The position numbers were made by a program, and so were the translations under genes. Positions 42,322-50,773 of a stretch of DNA of 64,000 bases are shown in pieces (the first letter of the stretch is position 1; every line of letters begins with the position of its first letter). The stretch is from JBGASG01 sp046328035 (GTDB lineage: Bacteria; Cyanobacteriota; Vampirovibrionia; Obscuribacterales; Obscuribacteraceae), in NCBI GenBank assembly GCA_046328035.1, contig JAXLXI010000024.1:1-64000 (forward strand). The letters are read 5' to 3'. The notes under the pieces were generated by a model. It ran no database searches. It had not been told where the DNA came from and worked only from the letters and a program-made list of their open reading frames with translations.

Positions 42322-44094
42322 ATGAGTGAAGTCCCGACGGTTGAGCCGCCCAGCGAGCCAACCCCACCTTACCAGACCAAACTAAGCATCGAGTCCGAGC
42401 CCACTGAGGCTGGGGCGCATGCGTCCGCACCGGCACCGGAATCCGATCGCCCGGTGCCGTCCGGTGCTTTTCAGTTGCAGGCTAACCCGGCAGCGCTGGC
42501 TAAGTTTGCCTTCGGCAGTGCCATCACGATCGCCACTGTCATGGTTTTTCAGGAGGTGCCGGCATTGATTGCTTCGACCTCCGACTTCGCCCATCTGTTA
42601 ATCCGCATGGTTGGACTCTGGTTGAGCGCTTACCTGCTTTTTGCCGTCTCGGTGTGGGCGATGTTTCTTGTCGGTGGCATCGTCGGTGGTGGCATACTGT
42701 TCGATCAGGAGGGCATTCGTCTCTGGCGCTTCGGCAAAAAGACACTGTGGCGCGACGTCAAGGCGATCGGACTGGACGAACATCCAGTGTTTTCGGCGTT
42801 TTTCTTTTTGCGTCCCAATGCGCAGCGCATCGTCTTTTATGTCGAGCGCCGGAAAAAAGGCAAACCACCAGTTTTGGCTGGACAAGTGATACCGTCCTTT
42901 TCATTCTCCCAAGCTGAATTCGGATCTTTGTTTGGGCATGCCTGTCAGCGCACGTTTGGTTTCATTCCTGATTCACCCAAACTCTATGCCTTCGATCAAA
43001 GCGCCCTTCCGGACCTGCGAGCGTCTCACGATAAGGGCTTCAAGAAGCGCATTCTGTTCACGTTGATCATTGCTTTTGGATTTGTGATGGTGGTGGGACG
43101 CACCGCGGGCACCAACTACTTTTACAATGAAGGCAACGCGCGTTTTGCGCGCCAGGATTATGAAGGCGCGCGCAAAGCCTACGTAGTGGCAACGCAAATT
43201 AACCCGGTCTTTCCGCGCGCCTGGGATCAACTGGCCCGCTCCGAGTTCCGCCTGGGTCGCGTCGCTGATGCGAAGAAACATTGGGAGCGGGCACTGCAAC
43301 TGCGCCCCGATCTGGTCGAGGCCAAGTCGGCACTGGCAAACATTGCCGTCAGGCAGGCGGATTTCTACCTGGCGCGAGCACTCTTGCGCAAGTGCGTGGC
43401 GTTGCAACCTCGTTATCTGCCGGGTTACATGAATTTGGCCGATCTCGAGATTCGCACCGGCAATCCGCGAGCCGCAGAAAGGTCGTTGCGCTTTGTGGTC
43501 AAGCAAGAGCCAAACAACTTGAAAGCGCATCAGCTGTTCGCGCGTGCCAAGCTAAAAGAGGACGACATAGTTGCCGCCCGCAAAATTCTCGACAATTTGC
43601 CTCAGCCCTCGACGGAAGCCGAGCGTCAGTTTGGTATTTTGGTGCGCGCCGAATACGAAACGCAAGCGGGCAACTTCAGTACTGCCGCCAAATTGTTTGA
43701 TGACCTCGAGCGCGCGCATCAAACGTCGTTCGAGTTTTACCTGGAGCGCGGCAAGTTTAATTTCCGCTCCGGAGACAATGCGCTGGCATTAAAGGACTTC
43801 AATAAGGCTCAGGAGCTGCGTCCGAAGGATGTCTGGCCGGCGATATATCTGGCTGAGATGGCATTGGTTGAGAAGCGCGACGGCGACTTTGCTGACCGCA
43901 TGGGCAACATCATTAATGCCAATGTGCAGGACCCGGCCGGGCTGGCGTATGCGGCGAAACTTCTAATGCGTTCGCAGAAGAAAGACCAGGCGGTCGATGT
44001 GGTTATGCGTGCCCTGCAATTAGACCCATACAACGAAGCGGCGCATGATGCGGTCAAGTCAATCATGCCCGGGGAGCAAACGAGTGATGACTAA
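42322..44094 (+). CDS. Membrane protein with TPR repeats
   Basis: A 590-aa protein. Residues 1-50 are Pro/Glu-rich and disordered. Two membrane helices follow near residues 60-80 and 88-125 (LLIRMVGLWLSAYLLFAVSV, WAMFLVGGIVGGGILF), then a small beta-rich domain (GIRLWRFGKKTLWRDVKAIG, RIVFYVERRKKGK) resembling a PH-like membrane domain. A third helix (ILFTLIIAFGFVMVVG) is near residue 240. The C-terminal half has about eight TPR units (YNEGNARFARQDYEGARKAY, AWDQLARSEFRLGRVADAKK, YMNLADLEIRTGNPRAAERS). It may scaffold an envelope complex. It overlaps the next gene by 8 bp. No specific family recognised. Confidence 0.8.
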   Translation: MSEVPTVEPPSEPTPPYQTKLSIESEPTEAGAHASAPAPESDRPVPSGAFQLQANPAALAKFAFGSAITIATVMVFQEVPALIASTSDFAHLLIRMVGLWLSAYLLFAVSVWAMFLVGGIVGGGILFDQEGIRLWRFGKKTLWRDVKAIGLDEHPVFSAFFFLRPNAQRIVFYVERRKKGKPPVLAGQVIPSFSFSQAEFGSLFGHACQRTFGFIPDSPKLYAFDQSALPDLRASHDKGFKKRILFTLIIAFGFVMVVGRTAGTNYFYNEGNARFARQDYEGARKAYVVATQINPVFPRAWDQLARSEFRLGRVADAKKHWERALQLRPDLVEAKSALANIAVRQADFYLARALLRKCVALQPRYLPGYMNLADLEIRTGNPRAAERSLRFVVKQEPNNLKAHQLFARAKLKEDDIVAARKILDNLPQPSTEAERQFGILVRAEYETQAGNFSTAAKLFDDLERAHQTSFEFYLERGKFNFRSGDNALALKDFNKAQELRPKDVWPAIYLAEMALVEKRDGDFADRMGNIINANVQDPAGLAYAAKLLMRSQKKDQAVDVVMRALQLDPYNEAAHDAVKSIMPGEQTSDD

Positions 44095-44644
44095 CGAATT
44101 GCAGAGGGAGAGTGCTGTGCGGCGCTGGGGCAAGGTGCTGCTTTCGATACTGTATGTGGTGCTACTGGCGTGTGTAATGGCTTGGCTCACCGGCTTACTG
44201 ATGGGCGTCATTGATGCAGTGCGAACCACCGGTACGAGATCCGCAACTGTCTGGTTTCCGTACTTCGATCCGACGCCTGTGGCTCAGGAACCGTTTCGCC
44301 GCTACGCCGCCGGCACCGTGCCGGGTATGGTCGAGGATCTAATCCAGTGGAACAACATGTACTTCCGCGGCTATACTCGCTTCGGCAGCGGCCTCGGATT
44401 TGTGATTGGAGCGGTTTACGCCGCCACCACCTTTAAATTTAGTCGCCCGGGTGACCGCTTGCCTGCCGTCTGCGTGGCCGGATTGATCTCCGGCGCCCGC
44501 TCGATGCTGATGATCGCCAGTGCCCCGATCTCTGCCATCGCCGGTGGCGTCATTTGCGCGGTCGTCGCGGCCGGGCTGGCTAAAGTTTATGCGCACGACA
44601 CCAGAGTGCCGCGCATGCCGCTAATGGACTTCAATCAGCGATAG
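44087..44644 (+). CDS. Unassigned membrane protein, 185 aa
   Basis: ATG 44087 lies within the last codons of the TPR gene (8-bp overlap), so the two are translationally coupled; the longer frame to 44045 is less likely. The protein has one strong helix near the N-terminus (VLLSILYVVLLACVMAWLTG), a polar loop of about 60 residues (TVWFPYFDPTPVAQEPFRRY, WNNMYFRGYTRFGSG) and two Gly/Ala-rich hydrophobic segments (LGFVIGAVYAATTF and SAPISAIAGGVICAVVAAGL). No family recognised. It probably works with the TPR protein. Confidence 0.72.
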   Translation: MTNELQRESAVRRWGKVLLSILYVVLLACVMAWLTGLLMGVIDAVRTTGTRSATVWFPYFDPTPVAQEPFRRYAAGTVPGMVEDLIQWNNMYFRGYTRFGSGLGFVIGAVYAATTFKFSRPGDRLPAVCVAGLISGARSMLMIASAPISAIAGGVICAVVAAGLAKVYAHDTRVPRMPLMDFNQR

Positions 44645-44733
44645 GAAACGTTACCTGACCGCGATGGAGGGAACCTCTTGTTGCTCAGGCTCGACTGTTT
44701 CTCAATCGGAACATACGAATTGAAGGAACGCCT

Positions 44734-45561
44734 ATGAATTCGCTCAACGGATTGTTTGATGTCAAGTTATTCAAGCTTGGCACTACCGACGTCACGCTCT
44801 GGTCCCTAATGTACATTGTCATACTGTCATTCGTACTCGTGCGGCTCAGCGACAGATTGACGGAGTGGTTGATGAAGCGCGTCATCTCGCGCAGCCGCAT
44901 CAATCCGATTGCCCAGCAAGCAATCGGCACCACATTGCATTACTTGATCCTGACATTTGGTTTCATCATTCTGCTGCAGAGCGCCGGCATCGATCTCAGC
45001 GCCATCACCGTCGTGGTCGGTGCGCTCGGTATCGGTATCAGCTTTGGTCTGCAACAGATCACCAGCAATTTGATCAGCGGGCTGATCATTCTATTCGAAC
45101 GTTCCATCAAGCTCGGCGACAAAGTTCAGGTCGGCGATGTGGTTGGACGCGTACAGAATATATCTTTGCGGGCAACCACCATTGTCACCACAGATGGTGT
45201 GTCGGTGATGGTGCCCAACTCTGAGTTCATCACCTCGAAGGTCATGAACTATACCCTGCAGGCACAACGCGCCTTCGCCCGTTTTTCAATCAACGTGCCA
45301 ATCAGCAAGTCGCTGCCGCAATTGCAAAAGGAAATTGTCGAGATCGTCTCGGCGCACGACGGCGTGCTCGATAGTCCAACCCCACAAGTGCACTTCGAGG
45401 ATGCGACGAGCGACACGGCAAAGTTTGCTGTCGTCTGTGCCACCGACAAGTTCATGGACGACCCCGATGCATTGCAAAGCGACCTGCGCATGGAGATCTA
45501 CTCGCGCTTCCCGAAGCCGACCGCCACGCCTGAGAACGCAGCCGAAAACAAAGCCGCTTAG
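44734..45561 (+). CDS. MscS-family mechanosensitive ion channel
   Basis: A 275-aa small-conductance mechanosensitive channel; such channels open under membrane tension to release solutes at osmotic downshock. Three helices are present: residues 18-45, 58-82 (LHYLILTFGFIILLQSAGID) and the pore-lining TM3 (AITVVVGALGIGISFGLQQI, with the Gly/Ala packing pattern). The beta domain follows (ITSNLISGLIILFERSIKLG, DKVQVGDVVGRVQNISLRAT, VMVPNSEFITSKVMNYT), then the C-terminal alpha/beta cage. It is complete at the usual length of about 280 aa and 90 bp downstream of the previous gene. Confidence 0.93.
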   Translation: MNSLNGLFDVKLFKLGTTDVTLWSLMYIVILSFVLVRLSDRLTEWLMKRVISRSRINPIAQQAIGTTLHYLILTFGFIILLQSAGIDLSAITVVVGALGIGISFGLQQITSNLISGLIILFERSIKLGDKVQVGDVVGRVQNISLRATTIVTTDGVSVMVPNSEFITSKVMNYTLQAQRAFARFSINVPISKSLPQLQKEIVEIVSAHDGVLDSPTPQVHFEDATSDTAKFAVVCATDKFMDDPDALQSDLRMEIYSRFPKPTATPENAAENKAA

Positions 45562-45627
45562 GCTGGCAGTAGGGCGAATACGGGACCTACCGGAGCGTCA
45601 CGTCTTCGAGTATCATCATTTGCCTGG

Positions 45628-45647
45628 TTGTACAAATTGTAGTACAA
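45628..45647. promoter_or_regulatory. Inverted repeat in the promoter of the BrnT/BrnA-like pair
   Basis: TTGTAC (45628-45633) and GTACAA (45642-45647) are inverted copies 8 bases apart. GTAGTAC follows once more at 45651-45657. TACAAT at 45643-45648 could be the -10 of a promoter, so the repeat is placed as expected for autorepression by the antitoxin. Confidence 0.5.
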
Positions 45648-45673
45648 TTATGTAGTACCTTGGCGAGCAAGCT

Positions 45674-45952
45674 ATGAAGATCGTTGGGTACAACCTGGAC
45701 AGCTTGAATCGCCACGGCGTTACGCCGGAGATGATTGACGAAGTGTTGGCTGGTTCGATGGTCAGCTATTTCCCTCTGGATCATGAAGAAGACACTTGCG
45801 AAATGCTCGTTGGATACACTTTTGGCGAGAAACTGATTGAAGTCGGCTTGCGTTATAAAACTGCAAGCACTGTTTTCGTCTTTCACGCGCAGACTGTCTC
45901 GCCAGAATACCGAAAAATGTTCGAAGATGAATGGAGCAGAAGCCATGGCTAA
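45674..45952 (+). CDS. BrnT-like putative toxin
   Basis: A 92-aa protein resembling BrnT/RelE-fold toxins: an N-terminal helix (LNRHGVTPEMIDEVLAGSMV), central beta strands (TCEMLVGYTFGEKLIEVGLR) and a C-terminal beta strand plus helix (ASTVFVFHAQTVSPEYRKMF). The VFVFHAQTVSPEYR part replaces the usual RIISAR segment of BrnT, so the match is partial. The gene comes first, as in brnTA operons, and overlaps the following antitoxin-like gene by 8 bp. BrnT-type toxins cleave RNA; activity here is not shown. Confidence 0.65.
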   Translation: MKIVGYNLDSLNRHGVTPEMIDEVLAGSMVSYFPLDHEEDTCEMLVGYTFGEKLIEVGLRYKTASTVFVFHAQTVSPEYRKMFEDEWSRSHG

Positions 45953-46235
45953 GCTAGATAAGAAGCAGCTGGAGAAGGCGCACAAAGAGTTAAAGGGCGA
46001 TGCCAGAAAGCGGATTGCGGAGCGCGGTATTTTGCAATTTCGTGCTGATGAAGAGACAATCCTGGCGGTCATGACTGCGGCGGAAAAGGCAAAAATGCCG
46101 GTTGGTACGATCCTTCGGCAATGGGTTCAGGAAAAGCTGCAAATTGAGACAGCTCGCGAGAAGGCACCGGATTTGGTGCAACGTGTGTCCATTCTTGAGC
46201 AAGTAGTTACCGACCTGCAGCAAAAGCTGAAATAG
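45945..46235 (+). CDS. Putative antitoxin (BrnA-like) with coiled-coil tail
   Basis: A 96-aa protein from ATG 45945, which overlaps the stop of the toxin-like gene; the frame open to 45837 overlaps that gene and is rejected. The middle holds a ribbon-helix-helix-like unit (ILQFRADEETILAVMTAAEK, then KMPVGTILRQWVQEKL) that would dimerise and bind the inverted repeat at 45628. The last 25 residues (LVQRVSILEQVVTDLQQKLK) form a short coiled coil. Order and overlap fit a toxin-antitoxin module. Confidence 0.68.
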   Translation: MAKLDKKQLEKAHKELKGDARKRIAERGILQFRADEETILAVMTAAEKAKMPVGTILRQWVQEKLQIETAREKAPDLVQRVSILEQVVTDLQQKLK

Positions 46236-46247
46236 GCGGAGCTGCTG

Positions 46248-48449
46248 CTAGGTAAAGATCTTTTTCTCCAGACGGTTGTGTGCCGCGGCTACCAGAGCTT
46301 CCTGCGAGTAACCGTCAGCGGGATAGCGCGCGATACCAGTTTTCACAGATATGCCGAAACGCGCACCGCTCTCACCGGAAAACTGCACGTTCTCCACTTC
46401 GCGGCACCAACGTTCCATGGCGGTCGCGACCGCGCGCCAGTTTTCGTTGCACAGTGCCAGCGAGAAACCTCCGGGCCAGACGCCGCGCAGCGCCTCGGAT
46501 GGGAACCGGGCATGCAGCATTTTGCCCACGGTGGAGAAGACGTTGATCTGCGAAAACATTCCGTGGTCGGTGCTCTTATCGATGCGAATCAAGCAGAGAG
46601 TCATCTCCTGGTTTGATCGTCCGCAATGGACCAGCAACTCGGAGACCTTGGACATAAAGGCTTTTTCGCGCAGCAAACTTGCCGCTTCTTCTTCTGCTGC
46701 CTGCTTGTCTTTGTTTTCCTTCGAGCGCTTCAATTGCATGTTGACGCGGCTGAGCAGATCGTCGGGAATGATTGGTTTCGTCAAAAAGTCGTTGCCGCCG
46801 GCCTGCAGTGCGATGCTGCGCGACTGCGGATCGTCCTTGGCGGTCAGGAAAATAATCGGCAGGTTTGCCCACTTTTCGGTGGCTCGCATGATGCGGCAGA
46901 TGTCGTAGCCGCTCAGACCCGGCATCATCACATCGAGAAGCATGACGTCGGGATGCAATCGTTCCAGCGTGTCGAGAATATTGATCGGGTCGTTGAGTAT
47001 GGACGCCTTGATAGAGTTGTTCGTCAGCACGCGCTCGATGACCAGAGTAGAAACCTTGTCGTCATCCACGGCCAGCACTGTCGGCTGACTGGCTGTGAAT
47101 GCCGTTGCCAGTTTGATCAGGCAATCGTCGAGTTGTTGCTGGGCGATCGGCAGCGGCAAGGTCAGAGAAGCGCCGGCAAAAATGCGGTCGGCAGCCTCCA
47201 TGCGCGTGTCTTTCTCGAGCAAATATCCGACCGGCAGCCGCTCGTTAAGACCGCTCATGCGCAGTTCTTTCGTCAGACCGATCGCTTCGTCCTGCCCGCC
47301 GGCGGCAGTGACATCCAGGATGGCAGCGTCGAAGCGGCTGGATGCTGCTTCGATAGCCGCTTGCAACGGCGTATCAGCGAAGATGAATCGGGCATCCACC
47401 GCCGATGGTGTGTCGCTTGGCGGTGGTAGTGTGTCTTGATTGCCGTATACCAGAATGCGACCGACCGGAACACGGCGTCCCGGCATCGCCGCAGCCAGTG
47501 CGGCCGATATGATGCGCAACTCTTCTTCGCCGTCGCTTAGAGAACGGAAGATCTCCAGCCATAGCAAACTGTGTGCGGGCGGGTCGTTTGGATCGAGCAA
47601 CTCCACATGTCCTTCGATCTTAGCCGCACAGTTACTGAGTGCCAGGTGGCCCAGGGTCGTGGCAACAGTTTTCATTGAGTGAGCAATGAACGCCACGCGT
47701 TCGCGTTTTTCTACATTGGCACTGTCGCTCTGCAAACCGTGCAACGCCTTGGAGAGGTTTTCCCAGTGTGCCGGCAAGTTGTTAGCGACATCGGACTGCA
47801 CGGTCTTTAAGTACTGGTCTGCCTGTGCTTTCTTCTGTGCCGCAAGTTGAATCAGCTGCTCTTGCAGTTTTTCCGCATCGACACTGGCTTCGATGACGAC
47901 TGGATGCGGCGCGTTTTCCCGCGGGGCATCCGGAGTAGGCGTAGACTGCGACGACACGAAGTAGCCTTGCTGCACGGCAGCCGCCGATGAAGGCACTGCC
48001 AATGGTGCGCGCGGAAGGGGACGCTCGGCAGGCAGTAGCCCTTCGATTTGATCGAGGAATAGAGTCGGATCGACTGGTTTTTGCAGGACCAGCGAAACAT
48101 TCAAGATATTGCGGAGATACCCGAAAGTATCCGGGTCGCACGCCGAGACACTGGTGAAAACAATTGGTGTCTTGTGTCCGGACTCTCGGATTTGACTGAT
48201 GCAAGAGATGCCGCTGGCATCGGGAAGCTTAAAATCGACGATGCAAAGAACCAGGTCGGTGCGGGACAGTAACTCAACGGCTTCGACGGTGGAGCTCGCT
48301 TCCAGTATGTCGAAGCCGGTCATGCCAAGCAGCCCGACCATCGACTGGCGGAACGTCGCGTCATTGTCTACGACCAATATCGCTTTTGCTGCTGACAAGC
48401 CCCGGACCTCAAGAGGCGGATGCGCAGACAATTGTCGGCTTCGCCGCAT
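46248..48449 (-). CDS. Multi-domain response regulator with degenerate HPt and GGDEF-like domains
   Basis: A 733-aa signalling protein. Residues 20-145 are a receiver (AILVVDNDATFRQSM, LCIVDFKLPDASG with the phospho-acceptor Asp). A Pro-rich linker follows, then a helical segment around residues 190-330 with FIAHSMKTVATTLGHLAL, which looks like an HPt site with HSMK in place of HxLK. A receiver-like fold without its Asp site spans about 335-455. A full receiver follows at 460-580 (VLAVDDDKVSTLV, MLLDVMMPGLSG, FLTKPI). The end (LCLIRIDKSTDHGMFSQINV, ARFGISVKTGIARYPADGYS) resembles a GGDEF domain without a GGDEF motif. Output is probably by protein contact. ATG 48449 is the farthest start. Confidence 0.8.
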   Translation of the reverse strand: MRRSRQLSAHPPLEVRGLSAAKAILVVDNDATFRQSMVGLLGMTGFDILEASSTVEAVELLSRTDLVLCIVDFKLPDASGISCISQIRESGHKTPIVFTSVSACDPDTFGYLRNILNVSLVLQKPVDPTLFLDQIEGLLPAERPLPRAPLAVPSSAAAVQQGYFVSSQSTPTPDAPRENAPHPVVIEASVDAEKLQEQLIQLAAQKKAQADQYLKTVQSDVANNLPAHWENLSKALHGLQSDSANVEKRERVAFIAHSMKTVATTLGHLALSNCAAKIEGHVELLDPNDPPAHSLLWLEIFRSLSDGEEELRIISAALAAAMPGRRVPVGRILVYGNQDTLPPPSDTPSAVDARFIFADTPLQAAIEAASSRFDAAILDVTAAGGQDEAIGLTKELRMSGLNERLPVGYLLEKDTRMEAADRIFAGASLTLPLPIAQQQLDDCLIKLATAFTASQPTVLAVDDDKVSTLVIERVLTNNSIKASILNDPINILDTLERLHPDVMLLDVMMPGLSGYDICRIMRATEKWANLPIIFLTAKDDPQSRSIALQAGGNDFLTKPIIPDDLLSRVNMQLKRSKENKDKQAAEEEAASLLREKAFMSKVSELLVHCGRSNQEMTLCLIRIDKSTDHGMFSQINVFSTVGKMLHARFPSEALRGVWPGGFSLALCNENWRAVATAMERWCREVENVQFSGESGARFGISVKTGIARYPADGYSQEALVAAAHNRLEKKIFT

Positions 48450-48518
48450 TAGGAACTATGCACATATGGCATTTTGTCATTTTATCCAGAGTCAGGCAAT
48501 CAGCAATATCAACGATAT

Positions 48519-48560
48519 CCGATATCGCTTGGACGTGGAATTCGAGCGATATCGCTTGAG
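48519..48560. repeat. Dispersed copies of the CGATATCGCTTG repeat core
   Basis: CCGATATCGCTTG (48519-48531) and GCGATATCGCTTGAG (48546-48560) lie 27 bp apart, upstream of the response-regulator gene. Both match the core of the 44-bp tandem repeat at 28791-28945. GATATC is itself palindromic, so chance similarity at the core alone is possible, but the CGCTTGAG extension is shared. Confidence 0.55.
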
Positions 48561-48601
48561 TCTCGGCACCACTGGTAGTGTCAGAGACAACTGGGCTTGG
48601 G

Positions 48602-49042
48602 TCAGTGAATATACTGCTTCTGATCTGTTGCGTAGACTTGCAGGATATCGGAGCCGATCACTTCGTATTTGGTTCCTACTTCCAGGTCGTAGGCGATGAT
48701 CTCGGAAGGATTGTCGAGATTAATGCCGAAATATTTGTCCCCACCGGACATACCGAAGAAGATGAAGCGTTTCAGATTCAGGTGCGGATAGATGGCTGAA
48801 TAGTTGTCACGAAAAAAGATGTTGGTGGCGACCAGCGACCCGGCGCCCTCATCGACAGTCAGGGGCAGCAGGTATGCCGAGCCGGATGTGGCGTCCCGGA
48901 AGCCATCGAAAGCTAGATACATCTTGCGCAGCGGCTCAGGCAGCTGTAGCTTAAGCTGGCGTTCTGCCCAGAGAATTTCGTCGGCAGTGGCCGGAGGTCT
49001 GAATAGACCTTGAGGGAACTGAGCTTTGATTCCGTTAATCAA
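48602..49042 (-). CDS. SMI1/KNR4-family protein
   Basis: A 146-aa protein with the SMI1/KNR4 (SUKH) pattern: a first helix, PPATADEILWAERQLKLQLP, followed by LRKMYLAFDGF, then LVATNIFFRD, LKRFIFFGMSGGDKYFGINL and SEIIAYDLEVGTKYEVIGSD. In bacteria SUKH proteins are often immunity proteins against polymorphic toxins, but stand-alone members of unknown role are common. No toxin gene is adjacent; the next gene upstream is a broken lysozyme. ATG 49042 has no strong ribosome binding site. Confidence 0.8.
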   Translation of the reverse strand: MINGIKAQFPQGLFRPPATADEILWAERQLKLQLPEPLRKMYLAFDGFRDATSGSAYLLPLTVDEGAGSLVATNIFFRDNYSAIYPHLNLKRFIFFGMSGGDKYFGINLDNPSEIIAYDLEVGTKYEVIGSDILQVYATDQKQYIH

Positions 49043-49113
49043 TTTGCTAACCAGCGCCGCTGCCAGAGGATATCCCTGGATAAGGATATCAAAAGCAGCT
49101 GGATTCTAATAGG

Positions 49114-49648
49114 TCAGCTACTTCGCAGATCTGGTTTGGTGAACAGCAGAAGGTCGTCGCGTACTCCGAAAAATCGATTGTGATCCACGTTGCCGTTGAC
49201 ACCAGGGGTCTTGCCGGAATTGGTGTATTGCCAGAAATCCCAGTGAGTCCATGGTTGGGGAATGAGTGGCTGCGGTGCATTGGTGTAATGAGCTATCCAG
49301 AGTCGGTAGTGACTGAGTTCGCGAAAAGATCCGGTTCTGAGCACATCCTTTGCAAAGGCAAAGGATACGTAAATCATGGGTTGCAAGCCGAGTCCGCTTT
49401 CGACGCTCTGAGCCAGGTGAGGATCATGGGAATTCTGGTGGCGGGATTGGCAGCATTCCATTTGGACCCTTCTAAGTCGAGAGCCGGCGGAAGATCTCCC
49501 GGCTCAAGAGTGCCGACGGTCGAGATGAATTTGGTGGCTTGCTCGGTTCCTCCGTCGCTTTGATAAACGCGAATGAAACTCCGCTTGCTTTGACTTTGCT
49601 CCAATCAATTTTTCCCTGCCAACTTGATACGTCAATTCCTTCTAGCAT
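49114..49648 (-). pseudogene. Broken GH25 lysozyme
   Basis: Three frames on the minus strand together spell a glycoside hydrolase family 25 (muramidase) protein of about 178 aa, the usual size. From ATG 49648: MLEGIDVSSWQGKIDWSKVK, then SFAFIKATE. After a shift near 49555: GGTEQATKFISTVGT, then PPALDLEGS with the family DxE. After a second shift near 49425: LGLQPMIYVSFAFAKD, then YRLWIAHYTNAPQ, THWDFWQYTNSG, VDHNRFFG. Catalytic motifs are all still readable, so decay is recent or the shifts are sequencing errors. There is no signal peptide at the visible start. An IS3 remnant lies just upstream. Confidence 0.85.
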
Positions 49649-49741
49649 GATGGCACCAACACGGTGAGCGATAGATTATCAGTGTATCGCTAGTGGAGTA
49701 TTCTCGCTAGTACTGCCACCGAGAGTGGTGGCGCTTACCGC

Positions 49742-49963
49742 ATGCATTTTCGATTGGCTGTCCACCACTGTATCCAAAGCATGAGCAGTCGCGCCAACTG
49801 TTGGGACAATGCCGTCGCAGAAAGCTGTTTAGCCTCGCCTGAAGACAGAGCTCATTTCCCGAACCATCTACAGAGCCCGAATCGAGCGCCAAAGAAATGT
49901 CTCAGGCAGCATCAGCTACCTGAGACATCCATGTCTAAAGTACAGGGGTCGGCCGAAGGTTAG
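49742..49963 (+). mobile_element. Remnant of an IS3-family transposase
   Basis: The stretch from 49772 translates as IQSMSSRANCWDNAVAES, the conserved end of the IS3 OrfB integrase core (SMSxxGNCxDNAxxESFF), with the catalytic Glu. After a frameshift near 49840 the third frame reads ELISRTIYRARIERQRNV, which fits the following IS3 segment. The 5' part with the first catalytic Asp residues, OrfA and the terminal repeats are missing. A hairpin GCCACC-GAGAGT-GGTGGC sits at 49715-49732. The element is dead, but shows past insertion next to the broken lysozyme. Confidence 0.78.
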
Positions 49964-50220
49964 ACCCGGGCAGCCTTAGGAGTCGAGACGTTTACCTTGA
50001 TTTCGTTGCCACGCAGCTTTTTTCCGTGTACGGCTGCGACTGCTGCGGTAGCCTCGGCTTCTGTGGACATTTCGATAAAGGCAAATCCGCGTTGCTCTTT
50101 GGTGTCTCGATCGGTCGCGATCTCCACCGAGACGATTTTGCCGCTAGGTCCGAAGAGTTGCTTCAGTTCTTCTTCGGTGGCTTGGGTGGGAAGGTTGCCG
50201 ATATATAGTTTGGTGTTCAT
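49960..50220 (-). CDS. RRM-domain RNA-binding protein
   Basis: An 86-aa protein made of a single RNA recognition motif. RNP2 is LYIGNL at residues 5-10 and RNP1 is RGFAFIEM at 44-51, with the aromatic residues that stack on RNA bases (Tyr6, Phe46, Phe48). Small single-RRM proteins of this type (Rbp) are common in cyanobacteria and their relatives, where several are cold-induced. The tail (VNVSTPKAARV) is short and lacks the Gly-rich extension of some members. The long upstream gap could hold a 5' untranslated region. Confidence 0.92.
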   Translation of the reverse strand: MNTKLYIGNLPTQATEEELKQLFGPSGKIVSVEIATDRDTKEQRGFAFIEMSTEAEATAAVAAVHGKKLRGNEIKVNVSTPKAARV

Positions 50221-50773
50221 TATTCATCTTCAGCTGATCAACACAAGAATCCATATTCTTGAGTAGTGGCTCGCTTAGCTTTGGAGCCAACGGCAGTATG
50301 TCACCTTTCGAGTCGCGCCTGTGAAATGTACGACTTTCGAGACCAAAGTATTTATTTCGAGTCAGGTGACTCGTTCCTGCGAACTTAGCGCGTATGCGTG
50401 ACTTGCCCAACCCGTACCAACTGCATGCAACTGACCAATGTATAGAATTGGTCAGGGCAGCCTTTGTCACCGTAAATGGTGCAATCCAGCACTTTCATGC
50501 TATGCACCACAAATAGTGGCACTGCTCGCGAACCATCTGTAGGCTGCCGAATAGTTATCAGTTCGTTTTATTTACAGTGATGGCGTAGGAGATACTTGAA
50601 AGGTGACACCCTGTGGCTCGACGACAGCACTCCTGAACTTGAGCTGCTCGTGCGCTATGGTTCACCCTGCCCTGACTGTGGTTTGCATGGGCACTGCCGA
50701 GCACTGATAACTGGTCCAATATAAGTAGATGGTCCCAGCGCCTGGTTAGACTGCCAGATCGGAAGCTCAATTT
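50221..50773. other. 553-bp intergenic region with small hairpins
   Basis: No convincing gene is seen on either strand. It separates the divergent RRM and sigma-factor genes and must hold both promoters. Small dyads are present: CGAGTCA-GG-TGACTCG at 50358-50373, CACC-GTAAAT-GGTG near 50469-50482 and CCAC-AAATA-GTGG near 50508-50520. Long leaders with structure are usual for cold-regulated RRM genes, but none of these is diagnostic. Confidence 0.5.
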
